A stretch of 64,000 nt of DNA, from positions 186,001 through 250,000 of the forward strand of contig JACRBM010000040.1 of assembly GCA_016219275.1 (NCBI GenBank), in the 5' to 3' direction. The notes under the pieces were generated by a model. That model was not told the DNA's origin. It ran no database searches and saw only the letters and a program-made list of their open reading frames with translations. The stretch comes from Chloroflexota bacterium (lineage in GTDB: Bacteria > Chloroflexota > Anaerolineae > UBA4142). The first letter of the stretch is position 1, and each line of letters begins with the position of its first letter. Positions 1 to 8,361 of this stretch are shown here, piece after piece. The position numbers and the translations under genes are program-made.

Positions 1-174
1 GCCGCTATACAAAACATGCTCGCGCTCCACAAATCGCTTGCCGCCGCGCAAACCGAAACGGATCGCGAATTGTATCAGCGTCAAATTGACGCGACCGACA
101 AGCAGATTGACACGCTCGTGTACGAACTGTACGGACTGACGGACGAGGAAATCAAAATCGTGGAAGGCAGATAA
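1..174 (+). CDS. C-terminal end of a type IIG restriction-modification / Eco57I-like protein (partial)
   Basis: The reading frame is open from the first base and stops at TAA (172-174), giving the last 57 residues of a protein that begins outside the window. The tail ends in a polar helix followed by TLVYELYGLTDEEIKIVEG. This closing motif (D-x-LVYELYGLTxEEIxIVE) is typical of the extreme C-terminus of large fused adenine methyltransferase/restriction proteins of the Eco57I/BREX PglX type. The methylase domain is not visible, so the call rests on the tail alone. It may be part of a defence locus lying to the left. Confidence 0.6.
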   Translation, partial: AAIQNMLALHKSLAAAQTETDRELYQRQIDATDKQIDTLVYELYGLTDEEIKIVEGR

Positions 175-189
175 AACAGTCGGGGCGAG

Positions 190-585
190 TTATGTGACTC
201 GCCCCGACGCTTGTACTGTTCTGATTTTACGCCGTACAATGCTGTTTCGTTTTGCCCGTCGATAGATAACTCGTCCCGTCCGGCGAATCTCCTCCGCAAA
301 ACTGCCGCGTTCCGCGTCGCGCCATTGACGCGGCGAAAAACCGATTGCCTGAATCGGTTCGCGCAACGTCATATTCGCCAACCCCAAGGTCTCGTATCGC
401 TCGCGCAAGTTCAACCGCGCGAATTGCGGCGCAATCACTGCCAAGTCAATATCGCTTCCTTCGCGTGCGCGCTGACGCGCATAGAACCCGAACAGGACGA
501 TTTGTTCGACCTGGATTCCCCGCGCGTGTAAATTGTCCACGTATTGATTTACGATAGTTTTAATCTGGGATCGTGTTCTAACCAT
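190..585 (-). CDS. MNT-type nucleotidyltransferase-fold protein
   Basis: A 131-residue protein with the minimal nucleotidyltransferase pattern: a short N-terminal helix, then LFGFYARQRAREGSDIDLAVI around residues 31-51. The SDID pair supplies two metal-binding aspartates. Family members usually have a Gly-Ser at the start of the motif (GSxARG); here it is Gly-Phe, so the serine is missing and the catalytic status is uncertain. Such proteins commonly pair with a HEPN partner in type VII toxin-antitoxin modules, but no HEPN gene is adjacent. It lies tail-to-tail with the restriction-modification gene end on its left. Confidence 0.72.
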   Translation of the reverse strand: MVRTRSQIKTIVNQYVDNLHARGIQVEQIVLFGFYARQRAREGSDIDLAVIAPQFARLNLRERYETLGLANMTLREPIQAIGFSPRQWRDAERGSFAEEIRRTGRVIYRRAKRNSIVRRKIRTVQASGRVT

Positions 586-677
586 TTCAGACCGACAATT
601 ATCGCATTCCCTACGCCTTGTCGTGCGGACTCAAATTGAGAAAGACAATACTTTAGACATTATCGGGAATAAGACCT

Positions 678-749
678 CTCTCGCCAAGCCGCCAAGAACG
701 CCAAGTTTTTTCAAGATGATTCTTTGCGTGCTTTGCGTCTTGGCGAGAG
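678..749. repeat. 72-bp palindromic repeat of the CTCGCCAAGACGCAAAG type
   Basis: The left arm (from 678, CTCTCGCCAAG) and right arm (ending CTTGGCGAGAG at 749) form an imperfect inverted repeat containing the iterated word CGCCAAG/CGCAAAG. When translated it gives the familiar SRQDAKHAK peptide that turns up as spurious protein tails. It is inserted in the 3' part of a RelE-type toxin gene. Confidence 0.8.
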
Positions 750-751
750 GT

Positions 752-983
752 AAAAGTTGTTTCCGACAAAGTCTTTTGGTCTTCTAATCCTTCACATTCG
801 CAATAGACACACTCTGGTTCTTTCCGGCATTCTTCGCAGATCACAAAAATAATCCGGAAATTTTGTATCTTGATACGGTGACTCGATAATTCTGTTTACC
901 TCTTTTTGAATTCGTTTGGCAAGACCGGCATAAAGTACCAATCTTTTCTTAAAACGCGGCGTGAGGCGAACAGCGTAACTCAT
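752..983 (-). pseudogene. RelE/ParE-family toxin, broken by deletion, frameshift and repeat insertion
   Basis: The minus-strand frame opens as a normal RelE-like toxin: ATG at 983, KRIQKEVNRIIESPYQDTKF. After this point the family core (a LKGLRxxRVGxxFR stretch) is missing and the frame shifts. In the neighbouring frame the sequence resumes as RIIFVICEECRKEPECVYCEC, the Cys-rich segment I recognise from this toxin subfamily. The last strand is then replaced by the 678-749 palindromic repeat. The intact antitoxin lies upstream with a 4-base ATGA overlap. I infer a dead toxin with a surviving antitoxin. Confidence 0.65.
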
Positions 984-1231
984 TTTCCAAACACCTCGTC
1001 ATAGGTCAACAGTTTGGGATGATGACTACTCCGCATCTCTTTCGCTAATTCTTGCATGTCTTGATACAACGGCGATTCTGGATCAGACATCCACGGTTCA
1101 ACCACTTCGGCGCCCGTGCGCGCCAATTCTTCGCGCACAATTTGTCGCACATCGTGTCGTACAATTTTCCGAATCATTTTTTCAAGGTCTTGAAGATCAA
1201 TCGTCACCATCGTTCGCGTCGAACGAGTCAT
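980..1231 (-). CDS. Antitoxin of the broken RelE-type module
   Basis: An 83-residue acidic protein. The N-terminal half (VTIDLQDLEKMIRKIVRHDVRQIV) is an amphipathic helical segment and the C-terminal half (SPLYQDMQELAKEM, ending LTYDEVFGK) is the kind of toxin-wrapping tail seen in RelB-like antitoxins. The stop overlaps the toxin start as ATGA (980-983), the usual translational coupling of such pairs. The first ATG (1231) is kept; a second in-frame ATG at 1210 is possible. It may persist as a solitary repressor or neutraliser since the toxin is broken. Confidence 0.65.
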   Translation of the reverse strand: MTRSTRTMVTIDLQDLEKMIRKIVRHDVRQIVREELARTGAEVVEPWMSDPESPLYQDMQELAKEMRSSHHPKLLTYDEVFGK

Positions 1232-1293
1232 TGCTCACTTCACAAATCAGTTGGCGCAGGAGTCATCCCCTGCGCCAACATTTTACCACAGAT

Positions 1294-4119
1294 TTACTTG
1301 TCCTTCACAACCTTCGCGAGCGCCGCTTGCGCCGCCGCCAATCGCGCGACTGGCACGCGGAACGGTGAGCAACTCACATAGTTCAGCCCGGTGCGATGGC
1401 AGAAATCAATCGAGGACGGATCGCCGCCGTGCTCGCCGCAGATGCCGACCTTGAGGTTCGGCTTAACGCCGCGCCCTTCGGCAACCGCGATTTCCATCAA
1501 GCGACCGACGCCGATTTGATCGAGCGCCTGGAATGGATTCTCCGGCAGAATCTTGTCTTCGACGTACTTGAGCAAAAACTTTCCTTCGGCATCGTCACGT
1601 GAATAACCAAAAGTTGTTTGCGTCAAGTCGTTCGTGCCGAACGAGAAGAATTGCGCGTACTCGGCGATTTGCGCCGCGGTCAACGCGCCGCGCGGAATCT
1701 CGATCATCGTGCCGAACTTGTATTCGAGTTCGACGGCTTGCTCGGCGATAACCTTCTTCGCTTCCGCTTCCAGCAAATCGCGCTGATTCTTCAACTCGTT
1801 CACATGACCGACGAGCGGGATCATGATTTCGGGATGCACGTTGACGCCGCGTTTCTTGAGGATGCACGCCGCTTCGATGATCGCACGCGTCTGCATGATG
1901 GTGATCTGCGGCATCGTGATGCCGAGGCGGCAACCGCGCAAGCCAAGCATCGGGTTCGCTTCTTTCATCCCCGCGACCGCTTTGAGCATTTGCTCGGTCG
2001 CGTGCAGGTCGGCTTCTTGCGATTGCGTATTGACGTTGTCTTTCTTCATGTATTCGATGCGCACGCGCAGTTCGGTTTGCTTGACTAGCAGTTCTTCGTA
2101 CGACGGCAAGAATTCATGCAGCGGCGGATCAATCAAACGAATGACCGTCGGCAAATCTTCCATCGCTTCAAAGATCCCGACAAAGTCGCTGCGCTGAATC
2201 GGCAACAATTGATCGAGATATTTTTGGCGTTCTTCGTCGCTGTGCGCGAGAATCATTTTCTGCACGATGGGCAGGCGCTCGGTTTCAAAGAACATGTGCT
2301 CGGTGCGACACAAGCCGATACCCTGCGCGCCGAAACGACGCGCCATGCGTGCGTCGCGCGGATAATCCGCGTTCGCCCACACTTGCAGACCCAGTTCGGG
2401 CGCGTTCTTCATGCCCTTGCGCGATTTCTTCAAACGAATTTCATCCGCCCACGACAAGAGCAATTTCAAATTCTCGTCCTTGTCGAAATCGGGCAAGACG
2501 GTTTTGATTTCGCCGGCGTACACTTCGCCCGCGCCGCCGTCAATCGAAATGAAATCGCCTTCCTTGACGATTTTATTTCCGGCGGTAAACAATTTCTTTT
2601 CTTCATCCACGCGGATGCCTTCGCAACCCGCCACGCAGGGCAAGCCCGCGCCGCGCGCGACGACGGCTGCGTGTGATGTCGCGCCGCCGTGCTGGGTCAA
2701 GATGCCTTTCGAGGCGTACATGCCGTGCACATCTTCCGGCGACGTTTCGTAGCGAACCAGGATAATGCTCTTGCCTTCCTTGCCGAGTTTTTCCGCGGTG
2801 TCTGGGTCGAAGATTGCGAGACCTGCCGCCGCGCCGGGCGAGGCATTCAAACCGGTCGCGAGCAAGTTGCCGATTTTCTTCGCGTCGTCTTTCGCCTTCA
2901 TATCGAATTGCGGCATCAACAGTTGGACAACCTGTTGCGGGTCCACGCGTTGCACGGCTTCTTCTTTCGTGATCAATTTTTCGTTGACCATCTGCACCGC
3001 GATGTTGACGGCTGCGCGCGCAGTGCGTTTGCCGGTGCGCGTCTGGAGCATGTAGAGCGTGCCGCGCTCGACCGTGAATTCCAGGTCTTGCATTTCGCGG
3101 TAATGCTTTTCCATCTGGCGCGCGAGCTTGCGGAATTCGTTATAGACCTGGACATTCTTGTCTTTGAGTTCCGCGATCTTCATCGGCGTGCGAATGCCGG
3201 CGACCACGTCTTCGCCTTGCGCGTTGACGAGGTACTCGCCGAACAGTTCATTCTCGCCCGTCCCCGGATCGCGCGTGAACGCAACGCCGGTGCCCGAGTC
3301 GTCGCCTTGATTGCCGAACACCATCGTGCAGACGTTGACCGCGGTGCCCAGGTTATCGGGAATCTTGTTGATGCGGCGATAGTCCACCGCGCGCTTGCCC
3401 ATCCACGAACCGAACACGGCTTGAATCGCGAGTTCGAGTTGCTTGTACGGGTCTTCGGGAAATTCGTCGCCGATTTCTTTCTTGTACAATTCCTTGTACT
3501 GCGCCACAACCTCTTTCAATCCGTTCGTATCGAGGTCAGTGTCTTGCTTGGCGTGATATTTTTCTTTTGCGCCGTCAAAGATCGCGTCCCACTTTTTCGC
3601 TTCGATGCCCATCACGATGCGCCCGAACATTTGGATGAAACGGCGGTACGCATCTTGCGCGAAACGCGGATTGCCGGTCAATTTTTCGATACCAACCATC
3701 GTCTCGGAATTGAGACCCAGGTTGAGCACCGTGTCCATCATCCCAGGCATCGAGAATTTCGCGCCCGAACGGACGGAGACGAGGAGCGGATTGCTGGGAT
3801 CGCCGAATTTTTTGCCGGTCAGTTTCTCGACCTGTTTCATCGCGGCGAGCGCCTGCTGCCACATGCCCTTGGGAAATTGTTTGCCGAGCGCGGTGTACGT
3901 GTTGCACGCGTCGGTCGTGATCGTAAAGCCGGGCGGGACGGGCAATTTCGCGTTCGTCATCTCGGCGAGACCCGCGCCCTTGCCGCCGAGCAGATCGCGC
4001 ATGTCCTTGTTCCCTTCGGCGAACAGGTACACCCACTTTTTCGCGGTTGATGCTTTCGCCTTCATGGCTGGTTTTTTCGCAATCGCTTTCGTTGCTTGCC
4101 TGACAGTTTTTGTTGCCAT
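1294..4119 (-). CDS. ppdK: Pyruvate, phosphate dikinase
   Basis: This enzyme interconverts pyruvate + ATP + Pi and phosphoenolpyruvate + AMP + PPi in the cytoplasm. The 941 residues contain, in order, the ATP-grasp start (WVYLFAEGNKDMRDLLGGKGAGLAEM), the phosphohistidine loop GGATSHAAVVARGAGLPC near residue 480, and the C-terminal PEP-binding barrel with FFSFGTNDLTQTTFGYSRDD and the catalytic cysteine motif GICGEHGGDPSS. A basic Ala/Lys-rich extension of about 26 residues precedes the usual family start and has no obvious role. The start is fixed by AGGAGG seven bases upstream. It is monocistronic, followed on its upstream side by an AT-rich spacer with repeated GATTTTTGATTT words. Confidence 0.97.
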   Translation of the reverse strand: MATKTVRQATKAIAKKPAMKAKASTAKKWVYLFAEGNKDMRDLLGGKGAGLAEMTNAKLPVPPGFTITTDACNTYTALGKQFPKGMWQQALAAMKQVEKLTGKKFGDPSNPLLVSVRSGAKFSMPGMMDTVLNLGLNSETMVGIEKLTGNPRFAQDAYRRFIQMFGRIVMGIEAKKWDAIFDGAKEKYHAKQDTDLDTNGLKEVVAQYKELYKKEIGDEFPEDPYKQLELAIQAVFGSWMGKRAVDYRRINKIPDNLGTAVNVCTMVFGNQGDDSGTGVAFTRDPGTGENELFGEYLVNAQGEDVVAGIRTPMKIAELKDKNVQVYNEFRKLARQMEKHYREMQDLEFTVERGTLYMLQTRTGKRTARAAVNIAVQMVNEKLITKEEAVQRVDPQQVVQLLMPQFDMKAKDDAKKIGNLLATGLNASPGAAAGLAIFDPDTAEKLGKEGKSIILVRYETSPEDVHGMYASKGILTQHGGATSHAAVVARGAGLPCVAGCEGIRVDEEKKLFTAGNKIVKEGDFISIDGGAGEVYAGEIKTVLPDFDKDENLKLLLSWADEIRLKKSRKGMKNAPELGLQVWANADYPRDARMARRFGAQGIGLCRTEHMFFETERLPIVQKMILAHSDEERQKYLDQLLPIQRSDFVGIFEAMEDLPTVIRLIDPPLHEFLPSYEELLVKQTELRVRIEYMKKDNVNTQSQEADLHATEQMLKAVAGMKEANPMLGLRGCRLGITMPQITIMQTRAIIEAACILKKRGVNVHPEIMIPLVGHVNELKNQRDLLEAEAKKVIAEQAVELEYKFGTMIEIPRGALTAAQIAEYAQFFSFGTNDLTQTTFGYSRDDAEGKFLLKYVEDKILPENPFQALDQIGVGRLMEIAVAEGRGVKPNLKVGICGEHGGDPSSIDFCHRTGLNYVSCSPFRVPVARLAAAQAALAKVVKDK

Positions 4120-4256
4120 CGCAACATTCCTCCTGATGAAATTAACTATGCCTCGGATTGGAACGAACGCACGCCGTTGTAAGTCCAGCCAATCGGGAGC
4201 AGTTGTCTTGGGAATTTTCGATTTTTGATTTTTGATTTAGGATTTGGGATTCAGAG

Positions 4257-4652
4257 TTATTTACCGGCTTGCGTATACGACCAGTGCGTTTGAATGATGC
4301 GCCACAAGTCCGCGTCATTCGCGCGCCGATACACTTCGGTACAATTCCAACGACTCTGGGACTCGCCGGTGTACGACACATAGTTGAACGTCAGTACCGC
4401 CGCGTCGTCGCAAACCTGAACGTGCGGATTGATGAGTTCGTAGCGATCAATGTGAACTTGACCGCGAATCGCTTCGTAATATCGCGTCAGCGCGTCCAGC
4501 CCATCTATCCGTCGTTCGAGGTACGGATCAAAGTACACGACATCTGACGCAGAGATTTCGAGAAAGCCGGACGGATCGCCCTTGCCCCAGCGATCTAACG
4601 CCGCGCGTTCGAGCGCGATGATGCGCGCGGCGATCTCAGGATTTTGAATCAC
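4257..4652 (-). CDS. SnoaL-like / DUF4440-type NTF2-fold protein
   Basis: About 131 residues beginning IQNPEIAARIIALERAALDRW, followed by SDVVYFDPYLERRIDG and a C-terminal WRIIQTHWSYT strand. This is the cone-shaped NTF2-like architecture used by SnoaL cyclases and DUF4440 proteins. The substrate cannot be told from sequence. I choose the GTG at 4652 because it overlaps the TGA of the upstream Doc gene (GTGA), rather than the ATG further upstream inside Doc. Its coupling to the Doc module suggests co-transcription but not a shared role. Confidence 0.65.
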   Translation of the reverse strand: MIQNPEIAARIIALERAALDRWGKGDPSGFLEISASDVVYFDPYLERRIDGLDALTRYYEAIRGQVHIDRYELINPHVQVCDDAAVLTFNYVSYTGESQSRWNCTEVYRRANDADLWRIIQTHWSYTQAGK

Positions 4653-5035
4653 GATACATTCCGCAAATGCGCGCGAATCCACTCGGTGACTTGCTCCTTG
4701 TCCAGAACTGACGTAGCGACATCCATCGCGAATTGATAAAGATCGTCATTCGTCGTATCCAGCTTATGTCCGTTGCGCTCCAAAAATTCGAGTAACGCTA
4801 AGGTCGCTGTTCGTTTGTTGCCATCCATAAAGGGATGATTTTGGATCAACAGCAAAAATAAGACACCCGCTTTGGATGGCAAATCTGGGTACAGATCTTC
4901 GCCGAACATCGTTTGTTGCGGCGTTTCTAGACACGACTTTAGCTTTTCAAAGTCCAGAACCTCTGGTGTACCACCGAATTCATGAATGGCTTCCAAATGA
5001 ATCGCTAGCAATTCCTCGGCAGTGAGATACTGCAT
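4649..5035 (-). CDS. doc: Doc (death-on-curing) family toxin
   Basis: A 128-residue Fic-fold protein carrying the motif HPFMDGNKRTATLALLEFL around residues 67-85, which matches HxFx(D/N)GNKR of Fic/Doc enzymes. Phage P1 Doc phosphorylates EF-Tu. The N-terminus YLTAEELLAIHLEAI is typical of the Doc subfamily. It starts one base after the stop of its upstream partner gene, the standard antitoxin-first order. All motif residues are present, so it looks intact. Confidence 0.88.
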   Translation of the reverse strand: MQYLTAEELLAIHLEAIHEFGGTPEVLDFEKLKSCLETPQQTMFGEDLYPDLPSKAGVLFLLLIQNHPFMDGNKRTATLALLEFLERNGHKLDTTNDDLYQFAMDVATSVLDKEQVTEWIRAHLRNVS

Positions 5036-5036
5036 T

Positions 5037-5258
5037 TCATGCTTCCGCTAATCGTTGAAGCGCAGAATGGTAGCGTTGGATATTGGCGCGAACACGCGTT
5101 AGCATCGCCGGGTCTATGTTTTCCAACCGCTCAAGTACGACTTGATCGTTTTCTTCGCGGTAAAGTAGAATCCCCGATTTCTTCGCATCCGACTCTAGCC
5201 ATTCCAGAACTCGCAGTGGAAGTGCAGAGCGGTCAATGACCAAATTACTTGCCATCAT
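5037..5258 (-). CDS. Antitoxin partner of Doc
   Basis: A 73-residue protein, MMASNLVIDRSALPLRVLEWL at the start, without a recognisable Phd DNA-binding motif. Its place directly upstream of doc, one base apart, and its small size make an antitoxin role likely. AAAGGGGG precedes the ATG. It resembles short stand-alone antitoxin-like proteins often found beside Doc in place of Phd. Direct evidence for function is only positional. Confidence 0.6.
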   Translation of the reverse strand: MMASNLVIDRSALPLRVLEWLESDAKKSGILLYREENDQVVLERLENIDPAMLTRVRANIQRYHSALQRLAEA

Positions 5259-5295
5259 TCCCCCTTTGCGGACACGTGACTACTCGACCGCATTT

Positions 5296-6666
5296 CTATC
5301 CGACTAATTTTTCCATCAACACTTGCTTCGCTTCCGCCACCGGTACACGAATCTGCTCCATCGAATCGCGGTCGCGAATCGTGACCTTGCCATCGTACTT
5401 TTCATCGCCGGGAATCGCGGACTGATGATCCACCGTCACGCAGAACGGCGTGCCGATTTCGTCTTGACGGCGATACAAACGACCGATGCTCGCCGAGTCG
5501 TCGTACATCGCCATCATGTGCGGCTTTAACTCCGCCGTAAGTTTTTGTGCGATCTCAACGATTTCCGGACGGTTGCGCGCAAGCGGCAACACCGCGACCT
5601 TGATCGGTGCGAGCGCCTTGGGAAAATGCAAGACGACGCGCTTTTCGTTCCGCACTGGTTGCTCTTCGTAACTCTCAAAGAGCGCGACGAGCACCGCGCG
5701 TTCCACGCCCATTGCCGGTTCGACAACATACGGAATATACTTTTCTTTTGTCTCGTCGTCAAAATACGAGAGGTCCTTGCCGCTCAATTTCGAGTGCGCG
5801 CCCAAGTCCCAGTCGGTGCGGCTCGCGATGCCTTCGACTTCGCTCCAGCCCATCGGGAAGCGATACTCTAAATCGTAATTGCCTTTGGAATAGTGCGGCG
5901 GCTTTTCCTCTTTCACATCGTCGGGGTCGGGACCCTGGATGAACGTACCGTCGCGTCGAATCACCTTGACACGAATATTCTCATCGCGGATATTGAACGT
6001 CTTTTTCCACCACGCGACGCGTTCGTCGCGCCAACGATCGTGCCATTCATCTTCCGTGCCGGGTTTGAGAAAGAATTCCATTTCCATCTGCTCAAACTCG
6101 CGGTCGCGGAAAATGAAATTGCCGGTGATGATCTCGTTGCGAAACGACTTGCCGATCTGCGCGATACCAAACGGAATTTTTTTCCGCATCGAATCTTGGA
6201 CGTTGCGGAAATTCGTAAAGATGCCTTGCGCGGTTTCGGGACGCAAGTATGCAATCGCGGCGTCGTCTTCGACCGGACCGACGTGCGTTTTGAAAAGCAG
6301 ATTGAATTGCTTGGGTTCCGTCATCGTGCCTTTGTTACCGCAGTTCGGACACGCCTCGCCGGGAATTTGATCCGCGCGAAAACGCTTGTGGCAGTTCTTG
6401 CACTCGACGAGCGGATCGGTGAACGTTTCGACATGCCCGCTCGCGACCCAGACATTCGGGTTCATCAGGATTGCCGCGTCCACGCCGACGATGTCGTCGC
6501 GGTCTTGCACCATCGCCTTCCACCACGCGCGCTTTATATTATTTTTCAGTTCGACGCCGAGCGGACCGTAATCCCAGAATCCGCCGATGCCGCCGTAAAT
6601 CTCGGACCCTTGAAACACAAATCCACGTCGTTTGCACAATGAGACAATCGTTTCCATGTCTGGCAT
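5296..6666 (-). CDS. glyS: Glycyl-tRNA synthetase, homodimeric type
   Basis: This cytoplasmic class II synthetase charges tRNA-Gly. The protein has 456 residues, the usual length for the bacterial/archaeal single-chain form. It begins METIVSLCKRRGFVFQGSEIYGG and has motif 2 in RNEI followed by FRDREFEQMEMEFF. A zinc-ribbon-like stretch CKNCHKRF...CPNCGNKG lies near residues 90-110. The C-terminal anticodon-binding domain includes IGRLYRRQDEIGTPFCVTVD. A GAGGT ribosome site precedes the ATG. It stands alone between the Doc module and a protease-like gene. Confidence 0.97.
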   Translation of the reverse strand: MPDMETIVSLCKRRGFVFQGSEIYGGIGGFWDYGPLGVELKNNIKRAWWKAMVQDRDDIVGVDAAILMNPNVWVASGHVETFTDPLVECKNCHKRFRADQIPGEACPNCGNKGTMTEPKQFNLLFKTHVGPVEDDAAIAYLRPETAQGIFTNFRNVQDSMRKKIPFGIAQIGKSFRNEIITGNFIFRDREFEQMEMEFFLKPGTEDEWHDRWRDERVAWWKKTFNIRDENIRVKVIRRDGTFIQGPDPDDVKEEKPPHYSKGNYDLEYRFPMGWSEVEGIASRTDWDLGAHSKLSGKDLSYFDDETKEKYIPYVVEPAMGVERAVLVALFESYEEQPVRNEKRVVLHFPKALAPIKVAVLPLARNRPEIVEIAQKLTAELKPHMMAMYDDSASIGRLYRRQDEIGTPFCVTVDHQSAIPGDEKYDGKVTIRDRDSMEQIRVPVAEAKQVLMEKLVG

Positions 6667-6690
6667 TGGTCATCTACCTCGCGAAAATTT

Positions 6691-7104
6691 TTATGATTCA
6701 AGACGCGATACTGTGAGCGCGCCGTCGCGATCGTTGAAACAAAATTGCAATTGATTAAAAACCGAACGGCGACCAAGCAAGTTGAAACCAAGCCCAAATT
6801 GTTCGGCAAAGCCCACCTCGGCGCGAATTTGCATTGTCCCAATTCGGAGACCGACCGGGTGCAGATAAATAAAGGTTCTACGACCATCCAATCCCATTAC
6901 GGTTGCGCGTTTACCGGCAAGCAGATTTAGCCCCAGTTCATTGGCAACATTTGCGGCGAAGATCGAATACAACGCGCCGGAATCCACATACGCCTTTTCA
7001 ATCACACTTGCCCGATCATGAAACAGAGTTATTGAGACAACCGGTGAATCAAAACCGCGCAAGGGCTGATAAGGAATCCGAACAGGGTTGACATCACTTG
7101 GCAT
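6691..7104 (-). CDS. Retropepsin-like aspartyl protease-fold protein
   Basis: About 137 residues, with VIEKAYVDSGALYSIFAANVANELGL containing the single-domain aspartyl protease signature (D-S-G in place of D-T-G), followed by VMGLDGRRTFIYLHPVGLRIG and FNLLGRRSVFNQLQFCFND. The pattern L-L-G-R-x-x-F is common in bacterial retropepsin-like proteins that accompany DUF5678 genes. The ATG at 7104 is chosen because it overlaps the upstream gene stop by 11 bases; the longer N-terminus would run deep into that gene. Target unknown. Confidence 0.7.
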   Translation of the reverse strand: MPSDVNPVRIPYQPLRGFDSPVVSITLFHDRASVIEKAYVDSGALYSIFAANVANELGLNLLAGKRATVMGLDGRRTFIYLHPVGLRIGTMQIRAEVGFAEQFGLGFNLLGRRSVFNQLQFCFNDRDGALTVSRLES

Positions 7105-7498
7105 CCGGTTTGCTCCACTCGACAGGAAAGTTACTGGGCACAACCAACATATCTTGTTCGCGCGGAACATAGGTAATGAGCGGGATTACTTCAGGACGCG
7201 CGCGCCGCGCAAGGCGATACACACTATTGCGGTCAGTGGTTGCCGCAATAATCTGCTTATCCCAAATCGCCAAATAATGTCCGGGATATTTTTCTTCAAA
7301 CTCTGGTTCGTGTTCGTTCAACCACATATCCCATTCGCGCAGCTGATCGTCCGTCGGCGCAATGCGCTCTGCCCACGCCACGACCGGCGCAAGCGATTTT
7401 CGCACACGGGGTTGAGCGGGGCGCGGTTTGATTGCGTGTTTTGTTCTGACGCGATACGCTGCGCGCGTCTCGCGCGTTTTGCTGGGTTTGGCTTTCAT
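7094..7498 (-). CDS. DUF5678-type small protein
   Basis: 134 residues. A basic, Arg/Lys-rich and probably disordered N-terminus (first 35 residues) precedes a domain containing FEEKYPGHYLAIWDKQIIAATTDRNSVYRLARRA and PLITYVPREQDM. The Tyr-x-Ala-x-x-x-x-x-hydrophobic-Ala pattern is that of DUF5678, often found next to retropepsin-like genes as here. Overlaps recO upstream by 4 bases (ATGA) and the protease gene downstream, so the three genes form one transcription unit. Confidence 0.6.
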   Translation of the reverse strand: MKAKPSKTRETRAAYRVRTKHAIKPRPAQPRVRKSLAPVVAWAERIAPTDDQLREWDMWLNEHEPEFEEKYPGHYLAIWDKQIIAATTDRNSVYRLARRARPEVIPLITYVPREQDMLVVPSNFPVEWSKPDAK

Positions 7499-8292
7499 TG
7501 GGATTGCCTTTCGTACATCACCGTCGGCTGGCGCAACTCGCGCAAAAACTCGACACTCTTCAAATTGCGTTCAAGATGGTGCGCGATGTACCGGTACATC
7601 AATGTCTCGACCGCGCTCTGCTCGTCCGGCTTGAGCCGCACCACGCGCACGGTCGCCCACTCGCGCGTCTGCAAATAGCGCAGCACCTTGAGCGCGCCGA
7701 GCGAAAGCGGTTGCGCGTCGCGCATGTGTTCGCGCGGCATCGCCGCGCAATCGGGGTCGAGCACGCCGCCCGCTTCGGCGCTAAAGAAATTGTCCATCGG
7801 CTCGATCGGTTTGCCGCAATTCACACACGCAAATAACTGCGGACGATAACCGACATGCGTGAGTAGTTGCAACTCGAAATACCGCGCGAGCAATCCTGGG
7901 TCGGTGCTCACCTCGCCGACCCATTCGAGCGCGTGCCTGAGCAGATCGAATACCTCCGCGTTCTCAATCGCTTCTTCGACGAACTGGTCTACGAGTTCCG
8001 CAAGATAGTACGCGTAACCCAGCCGGTCGAGATTGTCGCGCAAGGGTGAATACGCGTCTATCGTGTCGGCTTGGGTGATGATGTCAAGGTGCTTGCCTTT
8101 GGCGATTTGCAACGCGCAGTGCGTGAACAATTCGACGTGCCCGCCCTTGCGACTCGTCGGTTTGCGGATGCCTTTGGCAATCGCGCGCAGTTTGCCGCGA
8201 TCCGGCGTGTAGAGCGTGAGCAAACGATCCGCCTCGCCGGTATCGGTGCGCTTCAAGACAATGGCTTCGACGCGGTATGAACGTTCACGCAT
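7495..8292 (-). CDS. recO: DNA repair protein RecO
   Basis: RecO anneals single strands and loads RecA with RecF/RecR. The 265 residues start RSYRVEAIVLKRTDTGEADRLLTLYTPDRGKL, the N-terminal OB fold, followed by the helical domain. FACVNCGKPIEP and the later DPDC supply the zinc cysteines of the C-terminal part. Length is normal. The start codon at 8292 is followed on its upstream side by a hairpin repeat. It leads a short operon with the DUF5678 and protease-like genes. Confidence 0.93.
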   Translation of the reverse strand: MRERSYRVEAIVLKRTDTGEADRLLTLYTPDRGKLRAIAKGIRKPTSRKGGHVELFTHCALQIAKGKHLDIITQADTIDAYSPLRDNLDRLGYAYYLAELVDQFVEEAIENAEVFDLLRHALEWVGEVSTDPGLLARYFELQLLTHVGYRPQLFACVNCGKPIEPMDNFFSAEAGGVLDPDCAAMPREHMRDAQPLSLGALKVLRYLQTREWATVRVVRLKPDEQSAVETLMYRYIAHHLERNLKSVEFLRELRQPTVMYERQSQ

Positions 8293-8295
8293 AAC

Positions 8296-8358
8296 CAGTA
8301 TTCAGTATTCAGTATTCGGCATTCAGTTGGAAAACTGAACACTGGATACTGAACACTG
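8296..8358. repeat. Iterated-word hairpin (CAGTATT)
   Basis: The left arm iterates CAGTATT three times, and the right arm carries AACACTG/ATACTG complements after a short loop. It sits between the MazG-like gene and recO, replacing nearly the whole intergenic space. Confidence 0.8.
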
Positions 8359-8361
8359 CCT

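Noticed and set aside
653-844. 63-residue protein with CxxC motifs and an SRQDAKHAK tail
   Set aside because: The first part is the shifted 3' portion of the broken RelE toxin and the tail is the palindromic repeat; it is not an independent zinc-finger gene.
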